Assembly (NCBI GenBank): GCA_030248215.1
Contig: JASANG010001256.1
Coordinates: forward strand, 1-64,000
Source of the DNA: Enoplolaimus lenunculus
Taxonomy: Eukaryota > Nematoda > Enoplea > Enoplida > Thoracostomopsidae
Direction: 5' to 3'
Length of the DNA stretch: 64,000 bases
Shown here: positions 43,626 to 56,839 of the stretch, in pieces
Position numbering within the stretch: the stretch's first letter is position 1
Layout: every line of letters begins with the position of its first letter
Position numbers and translations under genes: made by a program
Notes under the pieces: model-generated
Told to the model about the DNA's origin: nothing
What the model saw: the letters and a program-made list of their open reading frames with translations, nothing else
Databases searched by the model: none

Positions 43626-46166
43626 TCAATTTGCTGCCACATTAGTACAAGCAACGCAGTTGTGACACTCAAAACGGTTGCGACAGAACTGCTTGCACTG
43701 CCACCAGCGGCAGCAGCGTCTTCTAACGATTCTAACGCGAGTATATTTGCCCAATCTCTGTACAGATAACTTATGCCTGCGTTAAATTTAGAACGATCGT
43801 TCGATGTGACGCCTAAATCGGCGAGCGCGGCACTAATTTCGCCAGACTTTAATTTTTTTGAAACATCGATTTTAAAATCGTCGTTTGCGCTGCAAAATTC
43901 CGCTCCAATTTTATCTAAAGACGTATCCGAGGTTGATTCGTATTCGTTTTTAATACAATAATATCCGGTACATTTGTTTTCATTATTGCAGCCGAATTGT
44001 TGTGCGAATGATCCGGATCCGTACCGGGTTCCGGTTAATTGACAGTTGCATGTTATTTGTTCGCCAGCCGCGTCTGAAATGCATATACAAGACAGGATTA
44101 GGCAAGTATGGTACTGTTGTGACCCGAATAAGAGAGGTGGGACTGATATTTATTTGGCGTCTTCAAAGGATACCCCGTGTTATTCGGTTACGGACTGTTA
44201 TTTATTTTTAGCCCACGCTGCGCGGGCCCTTCTTTACTGATGTATATCAGGTATTGCAACTATCCGTTGAATTAAACGTTATATTTGTACTTGTGTCAAT
44301 AGTTTGAGCGATAATGCAAGGTTATACTTTTAGGAATGTACTTTCAAATTTAAGAACGCTTTAAAGTTTTATAACTCAACTTTATTTGGTCCTAGAGTCA
44401 TTTATGCGCTAAAATTAGGGATAATTGACCCTTATGAACTCTAAGTAAGCTTTAGGGAATCTACCCGTATATGGACTCTTTTAGGGATACGGACTCCTAT
44501 TGATAAAAACTCAAAATGGGGACCCACTTCTTATTACCTCCCCCTCTTATTCGGGTCACTACAGTACACAAAGTATATAATTTTCGCTTTCGGAAATTCT
44601 TACAGAACTGATAAAATTATGCACTTCAGAGGGGATTTATGATCAAATACAGTTTGTACTATAGGCACTAGAAATATTGCAAAAAAAATTTTATATTCAT
44701 TTTATTCAAAAAATGAGAAAGTTTTGCATTTTAGGCCACATGACTCAAATCAACCAATCAAAGTTAAATTTACAACGTTCGTTTTAAACCTGTTGAAATA
44801 AATTTTTTAAGAAAACAAAGGAAGTGCAAAATGTTAACGCGGATCGAGTAAAGCATTTCAGCCGCGGGTATACCCACGGCTCAAGATTTGTATCACGCGG
44901 GTAAAAAATAAACGGTTCTTGCCGGCGCCAAAATTTTAAGTGTTAAGGTGCAAAACATACGCTATTTAACGTGAATTTTGTTTGATCTCCGGCTCCCGGC
45001 TGGTGTATTGTCCACCTGTGATTGCATACCGAGTGCTTTTTCGAGTGAAGTAGCGCTGACCGTATATATATGGCTTTCAGTCAAATGACTTGTTTCTAGT
45101 AAATTTTCTGTGTAAAATTTATTCAAGCTACAACGCAAAATTTCATTAAAGCGCAAAGCGTTTGCGATCATTAAAATGCTGGTTTAGCTTCAGGCGCGAC
45201 TTAAAGGTCTGTCGCGGGTAGATCTTTTTTGATAGGTTTCCCGTGGGTAAAAAAATTTGATTTGCGTGGGTACAGCGCGGGTTGGATAGAAAATTCTTAC
45301 CCACTTCCCACTTTGATACAATCACACATTCGCTAAATTTACTAACATACGGCAACTGCTACTAATATGACAATAGAGATACAGTTGTGACTCGAATAAG
45401 AGCGGTAACAAGAGGGGTTCCCATTTTGATTTTCAATCAATAGGAGTCCGTATCCCTAATAAGTGTCCGTAAGCGTATAGAGTCCCTAAACAATAATTAA
45501 AGGTTGTAAAAGTCAATTATCTCTAATTATAGTGCATAAATTACTTCAGCACCAAATTTCCAAACTTTAAAGAATACTATAGTTTTGATAGCACATTTCT
45601 TAGTAGGAACCTTGCATTATCGCTCAAGCTTTTGACACAAAATAACAGTGCGTAACCAAATAACAGGGTGGCTACCCTCTTGAGAGGCCAAATAAATATC
45701 AGTCCCCTTCTGGTTTGGGTCACTAACTAAAATCTAACTTACAACGTTCGTTTTATACCTGTTGAAATACATTAAAAAACAAAGAAAGTTCCATAAACAC
45801 GTGGTTTTATTCGGAAGCGCAAATTAAGGGAAGTCCAATGTCTATACTGTAATGCAATCGTACAGTGCAAAAAATGGTGAGTCAAATCGACTCTCCGAAA
45901 TAGGCTCTACGGGACTACACAAACTGAGTCAAATTAGACTCCAACAGAATCAAATTTGACTTGATGAACCGCACGTTTGAATCTGGCGGAGTCGAATTTG
46001 ACTCAGTTTGTGTAATCCCGTAGAGCCGATTTCGGAGAGAGTCAATTTGACTTACTATTTTTTGCAGTGTACGTTTGACTGAATGAGAATAAAGACAACA
46101 GCGACTAAGAATCGTACCTATTTGAGCAATAATCGCAACAGCGAATATATATAACAATACTGCCAT
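43619..46166 (-). CDS. small secreted, probably GPI-anchored cysteine-containing protein, 2 exons
   Basis: Exon 1 46166-46118 encodes a signal peptide (MAVLLYIFAVAIIAQI) and ends in phase 1 at donor GTACGA. Exon 2 44073-43619 begins after ATTTCAG with two bases that complete Asp, so the frames agree. The product is 167 residues. After the signal come six cysteines (TCNC, FGC, NKC, YYC, EFC), then a helical-looking stretch, then a small-residue patch (AAAAGGSASSS) and a hydrophobic C-terminus (VATVLSVTTALLVLMW). That layout is typical of a GPI-attachment signal; a type I membrane anchor is the alternative. I do not recognise the family. The 2-kb intron is filled by MITEs and diverged repeats. 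The stop codon lies in the last copy of a 32-bp tandem repeat, so the 3' UTR begins in that array. Confidence 0.68.
44117..44567. mobile_element. MITE family T, full length
   Basis: CTGTTGTGACCCGAATAAGAG to CTTATTCGGGTCACTACAG, with TA on both sides. It sits in the intron of the - strand secreted-protein gene, 43 bp from exon 2. Confidence 0.85.
44850..45310. repeat. CGCGGGTAAAA-type palindromic repeat
   Basis: CCGCGGGTATACCCACGG and TCACGCGGGTAAAAAA at the left; CGTGGGTACAGCGCGGG at the right. Shares words with 9480-9620. Apparent - strand ORFs here have no splice or family support. Confidence 0.5.
45373..45730. mobile_element. MITE family T, internally deleted
   Basis: CAGTTGTGACTCGAATAAGAG to GGTTTGGGTCACTA. 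The interior keeps CAATCAATAGGAGTCCGT and AGAGGCCAAATAAATATCAG. Confidence 0.75.
45863..46069. mobile_element. MITE family C1
   Basis: CAGTGCAAAAAATGGTGAG to TACTATTTTTTGCAGTG, with TA on both sides. It ends 49 bp from exon 1 of the secreted-protein gene. Confidence 0.85.
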
Positions 46167-46334
46167 TATGGTTATTTCTGGTTTACCTCTTAGCTGGCAG
46201 CAGCTAAAAGTTTAAAGAATCCTAGAGCGAACTCTACTAAGCATTAACACAGTACAGACCAAGTGCTCTGAAATTATGTAATAACATGTAAAACGTTAGC
46301 CGTAAACCGGCAACATTTGAACGGCACATGAAAA

Positions 46335-46465
46335 GATGACAGGGCGGAACGTTTTTCTGTGGGACTGCAATAGAGTAAACTTAAGCTTCAGACTAATTAT
46401 TTGCTTAGGCTTACGTTTCGGAATCTGTTTATACTACTGTTCGGACCTGTTGTATACATTGACCG
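46335..46465. mobile_element. MITE family H1, short
   Basis: GGGCGGAACGTTTTTCTGTGGG to CGGACCTGTTGTATACATTG with GCTTAGGCTTACG. It lies about 170 bp upstream of the - strand gene's start. Confidence 0.75.
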
Positions 46466-46854
46466 TTTGTCGCAAGAACTTGTAAAAATATATCATTTGC
46501 ATGCGCAAACAGAAAGATTTCCATGAAACTTGCATATGCGGAATACTGCAAGCTTTATAGGATTTAGCAGCTTTTAACACAGTTTTCTAGCTTTAAGTAT
46601 GTATTTTTAAACTGAAATTGTCGTAAGTTGACAAGCAACACTACAGCCGAATCTAAAGATTTTTAAAATTACGGTTGTCAACTAATTTTGAATTTGTTCT
46701 GATATGAATGGTTTACTTTTTTGTCCAGTTAAACTTCAAGTTTATTAAAATCACAATTTTAAAAATTATGGCAATGCAACTGGCCTGAGAACAGACATGT
46801 TCATAAACAGTTTTACGTTAATCTGGCTATAAATCGTATTTGAACGCCTTAGAG

Positions 46855-47393
46855 TACACACAAAATAAACTGTCTTGTATTCATGAAATATTGTCTGAAA
46901 TTTAAGACAATTATGTCTTGATACAGACTCCAGACATATGTCTTGTATTCAAGGCTTTTATTTTTTAAATTTTTCAGAAATATTGGTCGAAATTTTTGCA
47001 GTTAAATGTCTTAAATTTTAGACTTTGTTTTATGAACTATTAATAAAAATATTTCTGAAATATAAGACAAATCCTTCTGAAATATTAGACAAAATATGTC
47101 TGAAATAAAACACAGATATTTGCAAAATGACTCCAAAATTGAAAACTAAAGCTCAACCCAATACCTATTACTACCGATTGAAATTCGAATATTTATATAC
47201 ACTTTTAAGAATATAAACGGGGCAACGTTTTTACATACTTAAAAATCACAAAATTCTTGAATAAGAAAACCAAATTTCTCAGCTGCTTAAGGCTATTAAT
47301 GTCTGAAATACAAGACATATATGCCTTGAAAATATAAGAAAGTAGGAGTCTTGAAATTTTAAAACAATTTATATAATGTGTGTACGACTTTGT
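46855..47393. mobile_element. putative MITE with GTACACACA ends and GTCTTGAA-type interior
   Basis: GTACACACAAAATAAACTGT at the left and ACAATTTATATAATGTGTGTAC at the right are inverted. The interior repeats short motifs (GTCTTGTATTCA, GTCTGAAATATAAGACA) in both orientations. Confidence 0.55.
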
Positions 47394-47399
47394 TCGTGA

Positions 47400-49790
47400 C
47401 AAGTTCTATACCTAATCGAACAAAAACAACCAAAAACATAAACATCAGGCTTCAGTGAGACATATTTAAACCACTTTCGTCAATAAACCTTTTACTAAAC
47501 CATCTGGAAGATAATATTGTTTGGATAACAATTAAAAATATTATTCATATCATAAAAAATTTACTGTCTGGAGATAGTTTTACAATCTAACTTAAACACT
47601 CAAAGCGGCCAACCAGCACCTTTTAGATTTTACAAAAAGTTCATTACAACAATATGTATATTCAATAGTTTGTGTTGCCAATACTGCTGCAGTCATGGTG
47701 ATTTGCTGTCTCTCTGTAAAACGAAAACCCCTTCGTTTAGTTGTTTGTCACTGCTATAAACGGTTTCAAAGTTCAAACTGGAACTAATTTCTGTACATAC
47801 GAACCTGTACGAACAATGATTAAGTGCTCAACAGGTTTTGTAGCGAACCAGGCTTTAAACAGTGCACTAAAATATACCGGGAACCTGAACAACAAACCTG
47901 TTTTCTGACATTGTCTAATTTGTGATTTAGGAATAATCTTTTCGTCTGACAACACTACTGTGTTCAATAACAACTCAGCAGTTAATATATCACCGCAGTT
48001 GGAGTAAAAGGAAATATTATTTTAGCAAAATTTTTTTGTTTTCTGATAGTTTCGCTTCTTGCAAAATATTTTGTAGTACCACAGCTCTCAAACAGTTAAT
48101 ACGAGATATGCTACAACAACCGTGCTTTTCTGGTGGCTCACTTGGAGGCGCATAACCGGCGGATATTTAACATAACATTAACAACACCTGTGCCTTGTTT
48201 ATAGCTTATTAAATTTTAACACATTATTCGGGTCACTACTGTACCGCTAGTTCAGGCACATAGCAAACTCGGATCAAGTATTAATTCTCGTAGACATCAA
48301 TTAACCTTTCCTCCGAAGTGTATAAACTGAAATTTTAAAACCCTCTAGCTTTTTAGTATCAAAGCTGAAATATCTTTGCAGGAATGGAATGCGTTTGGAC
48401 GGGCATCTGTGTTGCAACAGTTTAGCGTAAATTTACCCAGGACTAGGTATTGTCCTTGGATCAGGGCGAAATTGCTCAGTTTTCAGAAAGGCTGTAACAA
48501 TTATCCGTTATTCCTAATATCTTTTCTCAGGGCCAACGGTTTCTCCAACAGCCGCTTTCAACCAAATTATGTACTATAGAAGCTTTTGCAAGGAATATAT
48601 ATTACACCTAAGGTTTGTAAAGTTTTAAGATGCATGCAGATGAGTATACGAGTAAGGTAAAATGACAAAATACGTCGGTAAACGTTATTTTTTCGTTTAA
48701 CTGACTTAAGAACTTTACTGCCTGTGACTTAGTCGCATAATGAATAACTGCGTTTTTTGGTATTTTAGTGTTTCAAAAGTAGATAGCAGAAAACGTGTTT
48801 TGTTGAATGTGACAAATTGTCTATTGTTAGTTTTGAAAACTGCACACAACCAACGCTGAACGAAGCCTTCCCCGGACCCTTTGCTAAAACATTTATGAAT
48901 TCGGTATTTCTGTAACTGAAACGGTAAGACAACGATACATCAAACGGGAACGGAAACGAGTATCAGGTTGCACCCTGGTGCACACTAGAAGGTAGAAATT
49001 TGACATAGAAACCGACTCCAAAACTGGGGGCTAAGCTCAATTGAATACCCTATTTTTACAATTTATTACGCCCAAGACTTAAAGTTAGGTTGCGGAGAGC
49101 CTGATCTCAACCCGAAATATGTTTTAAGTTCGATTATTTATATATGGTTTTACGAATATAAACTGAGCGACTTTTTTTAGATCATAAAAAATAAAAATTA
49201 CTTTATTGACAATAGCAATTTATGAAATATTAGACATTTGGGTTTTAAACATTTAAGAAACAAATTTCTGGGCTGTTTAAGGCTAGTAATGCTGATACCA
49301 ACAGTGCTGCTGTATACACTGCCCAGGTTTTCGTTTCGACATTTTGGTTCCAAGAATGATTAAATATATCAAAATAAAAACTAATGATGGTTTGAGGATT
49401 TGCTTAAACAGTAAACACTGTGTGTTTAACATTATGTGATTGTCTGTTATTTGGTTGAGACGAAACAATACTGCTAGTGAAATGCAAAGCAGCGAGAAGT
49501 TGACATAAAGTGTATCGTAAAAATAAATCCGCATTAAATTTATAGCCATTGATAATAATCGCATAGCTAGGGAGAGTATGTTTGGAAATTCACCATTAGC
49601 TAGCCTTGACACCAGGTCCAAATTTTTGGCCAGCTACTGGCGTGGCGCGTGCAACATGTACACTCGATTTTCGTTGAAAAGAAACCCAACGTTTGTAATA
49701 TGATAATCAAAAGTCAGTGTGCTATTTTACGGTTTTCATTCAAGTTTATTCAATATGACCATTTTCTAATATTTAAAGTATATAATTCCA
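47400..49790. other. no confirmed gene; possible isolated exon at 48382-48579
   Basis: After acceptor TATCTTTGCAG, the frame from 48382 stays open for about 65 codons to TAG at 48577-48579. No family, partner exon or donor was found, so it is left uncalled. A T-type end fragment (TTATTCGGGTCACTACTG) is at 48225. The rest is AT-rich. Confidence 0.35.
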
Positions 49791-50165
49791 GGGTTTCAAC
49801 GGAATTCTGATTCCAGCTAAAATTCAGATAAAATTTAGGTTCCGATTCCGACTGACTGCTATTCCGATGCCGGAATTCCGAATTTTCGGTTATAATTTTT
49901 AAGGTGAATGAACTTAGATTTTGCCTGTTCTTTAGTTAGTTTGCACATTGATCGTAACCTCTGCATAAATTCTCTCAGTTGTTGCGTGAAAGCGAATTAT
50001 TGCGCTGATTATCAAAATGTGAATGCATACCTAACCAATTTCTATGAAACTGCGAACAAAAGTCATACACTTTTTTTAATAGAATTACTGAAACTTAAAT
50101 TCCGATTCCGGTTCCTACAAAAAATATGATTCCGATTCTGCTTGCGACAAAATATACTTCCGATT
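49790..50165. repeat. family R repeat (ATTCCGATTCCG-rich)
   Basis: TTCCGATTCCG and TCCGATGCCGGAATTCCG at the left; TTCCGATTCCGGTTCC and GATTCCGATTCTGC at the right. It lies about 300 bp upstream of the IST1 start. Confidence 0.6.
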
Positions 50166-50459
50166 GGAACCCCATGCTATTCGTTTTGAATTGTAAGTGA
50201 TGTCTCACAACGCTTAAATGGTTTGCAAAAGTGGCCTGGCCAAATAATTTTCGGAAGGAGTTACAAGATCTTTCAACTGAACAGATGGTACTCCATTGTT
50301 TTTTCAGTAATGAACGGCCTAGCACAGTATTTTCAAATTATCGCGTTAGTATGCACAATGTAATATGTTAGTGCTAATATTGGGTTCTGATTAATTGTCT
50401 TTTTGAATGTAATTACATTAAGGGCGTATGTAAATCTATAATTTCGTACTTATCTCATA

Positions 50460-53400
50460 ATGTTTACCATCGGACCGAATTACAGCAAGCTAAAAACAAA
50501 TTTGCGTTTAGCTAAAACACGTTTACAGCTCATTCAGAAACGAAAGCATGAGACTGCGCAAAAGACACGAAAGGAAATAGCGGATCTAATTGCCGGTACA
50601 TCTTTAAAAGTTGCTAACTATAAATTAAATACTGTATTCTTACACTAGCAAGTTTTTGCAGCAAAAAACTTACACGTAGATATTCATATGCAATTACACG
50701 TAGACTTTCATATGCAAATGTAGTCATGCCTTGGTTAACACTAAATTGGAACTTATTACATCATCGTAATAAAATGAAAAAATATTTCAAATGCTTTTTT
50801 CGTCGTTTTTGTGTTGTTTTATAGCGGGCAGGCTTAAAAATTATTTAGCTACACGCTACGCATTATATGTGTGTACGTATCGGTTTTATAAACACTTAAT
50901 TATGTCGCTCAAACTTTGTATACTTGCAAATTAGTAAAATAGTCGCTAATTAGCATATAATCAATTGCAATCATTGCATTTGAGTATGTTGTCAGTAAGT
51001 GATTTCGAGCTTCGTTCAATACATGTGGTCCCACAACGACTGGTATATATTACAGATTTTTGCTTGTTTTAAGAGCCTATCAATTGATTATTTCAGCAGG
51101 AAAATCAGAGAGTGCTCGCATTAAAGTAGAACATATCATACGTGAAGACTACATTGTCGAAGCGTACGAATTGCTCGAAATGCATTGTGATTTACTTTTT
51201 GCTCGATTCAGTATGCTACAACAGATGAAGTAAATATTAAAGATTTTGCAGCTTGATCAAATCTTTTAAGCTACGCTAACGTTCTCCAATAATTTAGATA
51301 CGTATAGATTGTTTTGCAAGTATTTTGCAACAAGCTTAAAGATTTTGAGATATTTCTGAGGCACTTCAATGAATTGTTCGTCGATATGGCTCAGTTTAGA
51401 TGTTTCCAGGAATTTGGATAGAGGATTGGAGGAAGCAGTGAACAGCATTATTTGGGCAGCAACTCGAATGCAAACAGATGTTCCTGAACTGAAAGTGGGT
51501 TCTTTTCTCTTGGGATTTTGCGGATGTTCATTTTGCTGAAGTTTGCGGGTATTTCTATTGTTTTGAGTAGCAATTTTTGCAGCGAAACGGTGGGTTTGGT
51601 TTATTTTTACACTTTCAGTGCGTGATATTTAACAACGAAATGTTCTGTTTTGTCTACCATTAAGTTTTAAAACCGCAAATGAATAATGGTTTGACTGCAT
51701 TTCGATACTAGTGTCTCTCGCCTGGTAAAACCATGTACTCAGAAAATCCCCCAAAGTTCATTCTCAGACACAATCTGTCAGTCAGGAAAATCTAAACGGT
51801 GAAATTTAATGACAAAATATGAGTTAAATTCTTTATAACACTAAACACAAAAAATTCATCGAATACTTAGAGAAAAAGAGCGTGAAAACAATCTGCATCC
51901 GCATCCGCTGATGCTTAATTTTAAAGTCCATTAGCAGGTATATAAGTTATATAATTTTTGCAATCACCAGTGTTCTCGTATTTTTAGCTCAGCAGATCAA
52001 AGTTTTTGGTCAATTTAGGGCAAAAATTGAAGCTTAAGCATGCACTAAATAACCTGAACATTACGCCGTTATGAGATTTGGTAAAAACTAATCAGTTTAT
52101 CTAATAATTATAGCTGATAGAGGTGGTTATATGTATATATAATCCGAAATCAGGTTGCAGATAAAGTTTTAATTTCATATTTATTGCATTATTTTACGTT
52201 TGTAGGTGATCTCAAAACAGCTCAAAGCGAAATACGGAAAATCGTTTGTTTACTCGTGTCGAGCAAACGAATTCGACAAAGTTCATCCGAAATTGTTGTA
52301 CAAATTGACAATCACTACGCCATCGCTATCTTTAGTTGAACGGTACGTATGTGTAGATGTTGTTTATTAGGCATGTTTGTTTATGTTGTTCTATTGCATT
52401 AGTTTGAGTGCCCATTTGATTTTAATACCTATGTACTTTAAGGACTGGTCTTAATAATCTTTTAAGTCTTCATAGAGGTCTATAAGTAAATAGTAGGGTA
52501 CGTGTAAACAGTTCCGACGATTCAAAAATTTTAAAGACGTCCATGTTATTCGACGATTGAATGCAATTCGTAAACGAGGCGATATATTTATGAAATTCGT
52601 AAACGAGTCGAAATTTTTTGAACGAGATCTAAGCTTGTTTGCGACCTCTATTGATAACAGCCCGTGACATTCATAGGCGTCCATCAATTCAACTAAGTAA
52701 GCAATGTATTAGCAACATATTTCGCAAATTGAATGTTTCGTTCATGGCGGAAATTAGCTGTTGATACCGTCACTTAAAAATTTAATATTTCAAATTTTTA
52801 AAGTTTATACATCTTGTTCAAAGCTTGACGCTGTTATTCGGATGTATTGTTTCAAGATATTTGGTTGAAATTGCAAAATGTCATGGAGTGAAATACACAA
52901 CTCATAATCATGAAAATGATGACAATTCGGGTAACAATGATGTTTCTAACCAAGACTGCAAAAATCACGCTCAGGTGACTTATATCCTCTTAATTCCTAT
53001 GTATATGTTCTGTTGAACAGTGAAAAAATAATTGGAGTTTTATAGTTGTATGTGTGCACTTGGTGACTTGCGTCTTATGATAATAGGTATAGTAAATGTA
53101 ATTGTTAAGAGTTCCCCTGTTCAACCAAGTTAATCAATAATGGTGTTGGGTGTTTGCGACCGAAAACCAGGGTGGCAACAAAGGTTTGGATTCGGCAAAA
53201 ATTTGTGGTTCGGAAGTTATGCGGCTGGCATTGCGTTGATATTCTGAAACAAATTATAGATATAACTGAAATGTGCAACATACAAGACTCGGATTCGGTT
53301 TCGGCAAATTACTAATGAATTCGAATTCGGTCAAATCGTGGATTTGGTGCTGCCCTGACGAATCGTGTTAAAATAAATGAACAAACTTATTTTTCGGAAA

Positions 53401-54271
53401 CGAATACAAGGGAAAATCTAGCTCCAAGAGGTTAATAGTTTTTTGTAGAAATACGGCTGGCGACCGCTCGGACTTGATCCTTCTGCTCCTCCAGAAAGTC
53501 CTGGAATACAAGGGTACAGTGGAGTTAGCAGGGAACCGGTTAGTTTGTAATACAAATGCTAAGTTAGTTTTATTTTTTAAATCATATAGCCAATACTAGT
53601 ATTAGTGTGGCAGGAAAATCAAGCACTGTTGGTTGACAATAAATTTGTGAAAATTTCACGAGTTTGGATACATTGTTTAGTTATAACAGAAAAATCTTAT
53701 AGCGCTGGATTTGGACAATACTATTTTAAAAAGGACTTAAGATTGACATTAAATTATAAATTTTTTTGTGCCATCGCTGACCTAAAATTTTGTGACCAGC
53801 GGTTTATATATTGGAATAACATTGTTAATTAGTTACAGTTTTTACACTTTTTAACTAATCTAAAGTTTTTGTTACTTTCGTTACCGCGCTAGCCAATAGA
53901 TTTTCCAGGGTAATTCAGCTGATCGCCCACCACAGTATGATTCTGCAATTGCACAGCCGTGCTTAGAAGCAACTTTGTCAGTAACATACGACGGAAATAG
54001 ACGAGTACATTTCGATACAGCAAACAAGCAAAATTGGTGCAACAAAAGTTCTCAAGATGATACCATGATTCCAGTGTTTTATGTAACCGAGAACAGTACA
54101 ACACCAGTTGAACACACCCAAGATGGCAATGGTTGTTATGCAAGCAAAGACTGTTCGATGATAAGTTCATTTCCCGAAGAGACGGATACAGATCGAAGTT
54201 TGGGTGGAAATTCGGCACTTTGTGAGATTGAGGCAAAATTTAAAGCACTTAGGTCAAAAATGGGCCGTTGA
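50460..54271 (+). CDS. IST1: IST1 homologue (ESCRT-III associated), 7 exons
   Basis: Exons 50460-50595, 51097-51229, 51410-51494, 52206-52342, 52857-52974, 53449-53538 and 53909-54271 give 353 residues, close to the ~364 of human IST1. All phases agree. The N-terminal ESCRT-III-like helical domain is well conserved: NLRLAKTRLQLIQKRK, KTRKEIADLIAAGK, ARIKVEHIIREDYIVEAYE, LLFARFSMLQQMK, IIWAATRM, PSLSLVERYLVEIAK. The linker is poorly conserved but keeps a PPQY motif matching the PPSY region of IST1. The C-terminus ends in a MIT-interacting motif (EIEAKFKALRSKMGR). IST1 recruits and regulates VPS4 and acts in membrane scission, cytokinesis and endosomal tubule cutting in the cytoplasm. Introns of 0.2-0.7 kb are largely free of MITEs, unlike the rest of the window. 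Confidence 0.94.
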
Positions 54272-56839
54272 TAACGCGAGGATAGTGTTCAAAGTTGGTG
54301 CTGAGCTAGCGCAAATTTGAGCGGTGGTCGTTGAGAGGGTGAGAATGGTTTTCAAATCTTGATGCTTATGTAACTAAATCTTGAGTGAAATTGGGATGGA
54401 AATTCGTCACTGCTAGATTGAGACAGAGTTTAAAGTTACATTTTAACTAGATCAATCTTAAATCAAACCTTTTCTAAGAGGCACCGTTTTGGGTGGTATT
54501 CCGGTTCCGCCAGGGTAATCCGGTTTTTTCACTATTCGGTTCCGGTATTCTTCGATACGTATACGGTTCCGGCATTCAATCCGGTATTTATTCACCGGAA
54601 CTTTTTGGTATTCTTGCTGTTGATAATTTTGATTTGAGTCTCAAAAGTTAAAATTTAGTTTCTTGACCAATATATAGAAAAAGGTCGTATATGTAGTAAG
54701 AATCTTCCTAAGTCTATGCGTAAAGATAAACCTATACTTTAGCCTTTACATAAGCAAAAAATAGTCTAAAGCTTACGCTTGTTTCATGGAGTCTCATGGA
54801 AAACGGTCCACTCTGGTTATACATGGGCCAACTTCTTCGACGAATTTGTTGTTGCGTTTTGGTTAAAACACTCAAGCCTACAATAGACTGTTGATATGGT
54901 TAGAAAAAAGTTTTGAAGCCGATGTTTGGTCACACTCAATTTCGAGGGGGGGCGCTTCCAAGGTGCTTTTTAATGTAAAGTTTAAACTGTGCGTACTTAT
55001 TTTAGTTTCTATTTGTTTAATTTTGTTTATTTTAATCTCAGTGCTATATTGAATTGATTTTGTATTGAGCAACTGCACGGTAATTTTGATTGCAATTTGG
55101 CTCTATATATATCTACTTACTATATTAAAGTTTAAACGCCACGTGTACGTATTTTAGGCAGCGTTCCAGGGGATTTTTGCTCAAAAGCATATAGAACGTA
55201 CAGCAATTGTTGATTACAGCGAACTTCATCTTCTTAGTGTATAGTTCATCCTTAAGATAATGGAAAATATTGTTGCCGATTCGTTTCCGGCATATGTTAA
55301 ATCCGGTGCCGTGCTGCGCTGATACGTATGCCTCTTAATAAAACTTGAAGGTCTAAGATGCATCTGTTCTGCATCCACAGCTAATACTTGTGCCTATAGT
55401 TTTATGTAAACAATGAGAGCAGAAAAGTTGCAAGTGCACTAAATTTCGATATTCTGCGGTTAAAAGATAATGGCGTTGCAAACTCTGCAACTACTTTGAT
55501 TAGCATATATTATATATGTTGTACCATCGTTTTAATGTTTTGATTTGTATATACATGTATGCACAATAAAGCTTATCGGCTGTTAATTAGACGAGTGTAT
55601 AAAACAGGATTTTGGAAAGTGTCAGATAGGAAGCCGCTAAAATCAAACCGGAGGTCCGGCTTTAGCAGAAAGTCAACCTCTAAACTCCGGTAGAATTTTT
55701 GCCGGATGTTCCAACTATTGCGATACAGGAATTTTTTATAGCGTTACAAAAATTTGTCGCTCGGTGCGTTTGACTAACTCTTGTTTACAAGCTTGCGAAT
55801 AAGTTGTCGAGATTTCAGAAAAATAAAACAAACCAAAATTTTTTGACAACACTTTATAACACTGGTAAAATTCACAAAACAGTTAATTGTTTCCCTAATT
55901 TTTGTCAAGTCGGCTCCGGTATTTTTCAGCTTCGGTTGCACCCTTGAACACAGATTTTTCAAAATTGGACACAAAAGCTATAAGCACTTCGTTAATGCAA
56001 AGAAGGTAATTAATGAACATGGTTCGAAAAATTAGGAACTTACATTTCATAGAACTCGGGACTATTCAGGGCGGATCCAGAAATTTTTGACGGGGGTGAA
56101 GTGGCAAATGTTAAGAAACGCAAGAATTGTAAGGTAGAAACCTTTTTTATCAGCAAAAAAATTTTGTGAGGTGGAAATATTGTAAGGTATGGACCGTATC
56201 ATTATACAAAAAAATTTCTGAGGGATAGGGACCTCATCTTATAAAAAACTTTTATGGGAAAAATTGTAAGGTGGGGACCTTACCATTTTATCACAGAAAT
56301 TTTCTGATGGGAGGCGTAGTCCTCGCCAGCCCCCCTCTGGATCAGCAAGTTGGACCCTTAGGAAATTTCCTAAACCTACAAAAATTGTATACCAGCAGCT
56401 TAAACAAAATTTTTTAACAATTTCACTAATAAATACAAAATTTAATATAATTATTTTTAATACGGCAATATATTAATATAAAATACCATGGCGTACCCGG
56501 ATATACATTTTTGACAAATTCGGTGTCCGTTTCCACTACAGAAACATTGGAAATTCTGTTATTTTATGCTCAAAATTAGTTAAAAATCACGTATCGTCCA
56601 ACAGCTTAAACATTTCGGTGCATCGTCTATTTTTTCTTCACAATTTTACAAAGCTCGGTGTAATATTTGCTTGCGTCAACTGTGTTGGACGAAAAATAAG
56701 ACATTCTTGAAACTTTTATACTTCAATATTCATTTTTCGTTTGTGTTATTTGATGCGTTTCGGTTTACGTTATTTTTACTATCCGTTTTAAACCCTGTAA
56801 AATACTGACAATGAAGGGTTTTCAGTTCATATGTGTATT
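54272..56839. other. intergenic between IST1 and PLCXD; repeats only
   Basis: Contains an R-type CCGG block (about 54495-54615), an H1 MITE (about 54665-54830, ending TTATACATGGGCC), a CCGG-family copy (55640-55945) and a Q copy (56068-56345, GGGCGGATCCAGAAATTT to CCCTCTGGATC). No exon recognised. IST1 and PLCXD are convergent here. Confidence 0.6.

Noticed and set aside
43773-43961. 62-codon + strand ORF
   Set aside because: Antisense to exon 2 of the secreted-protein gene, which has a signal-peptide exon in matching phase.
48376-48579. Possible isolated exon on +
   Set aside because: Good acceptor and open frame, but no partner exon, donor or family recognised; not called as a gene.
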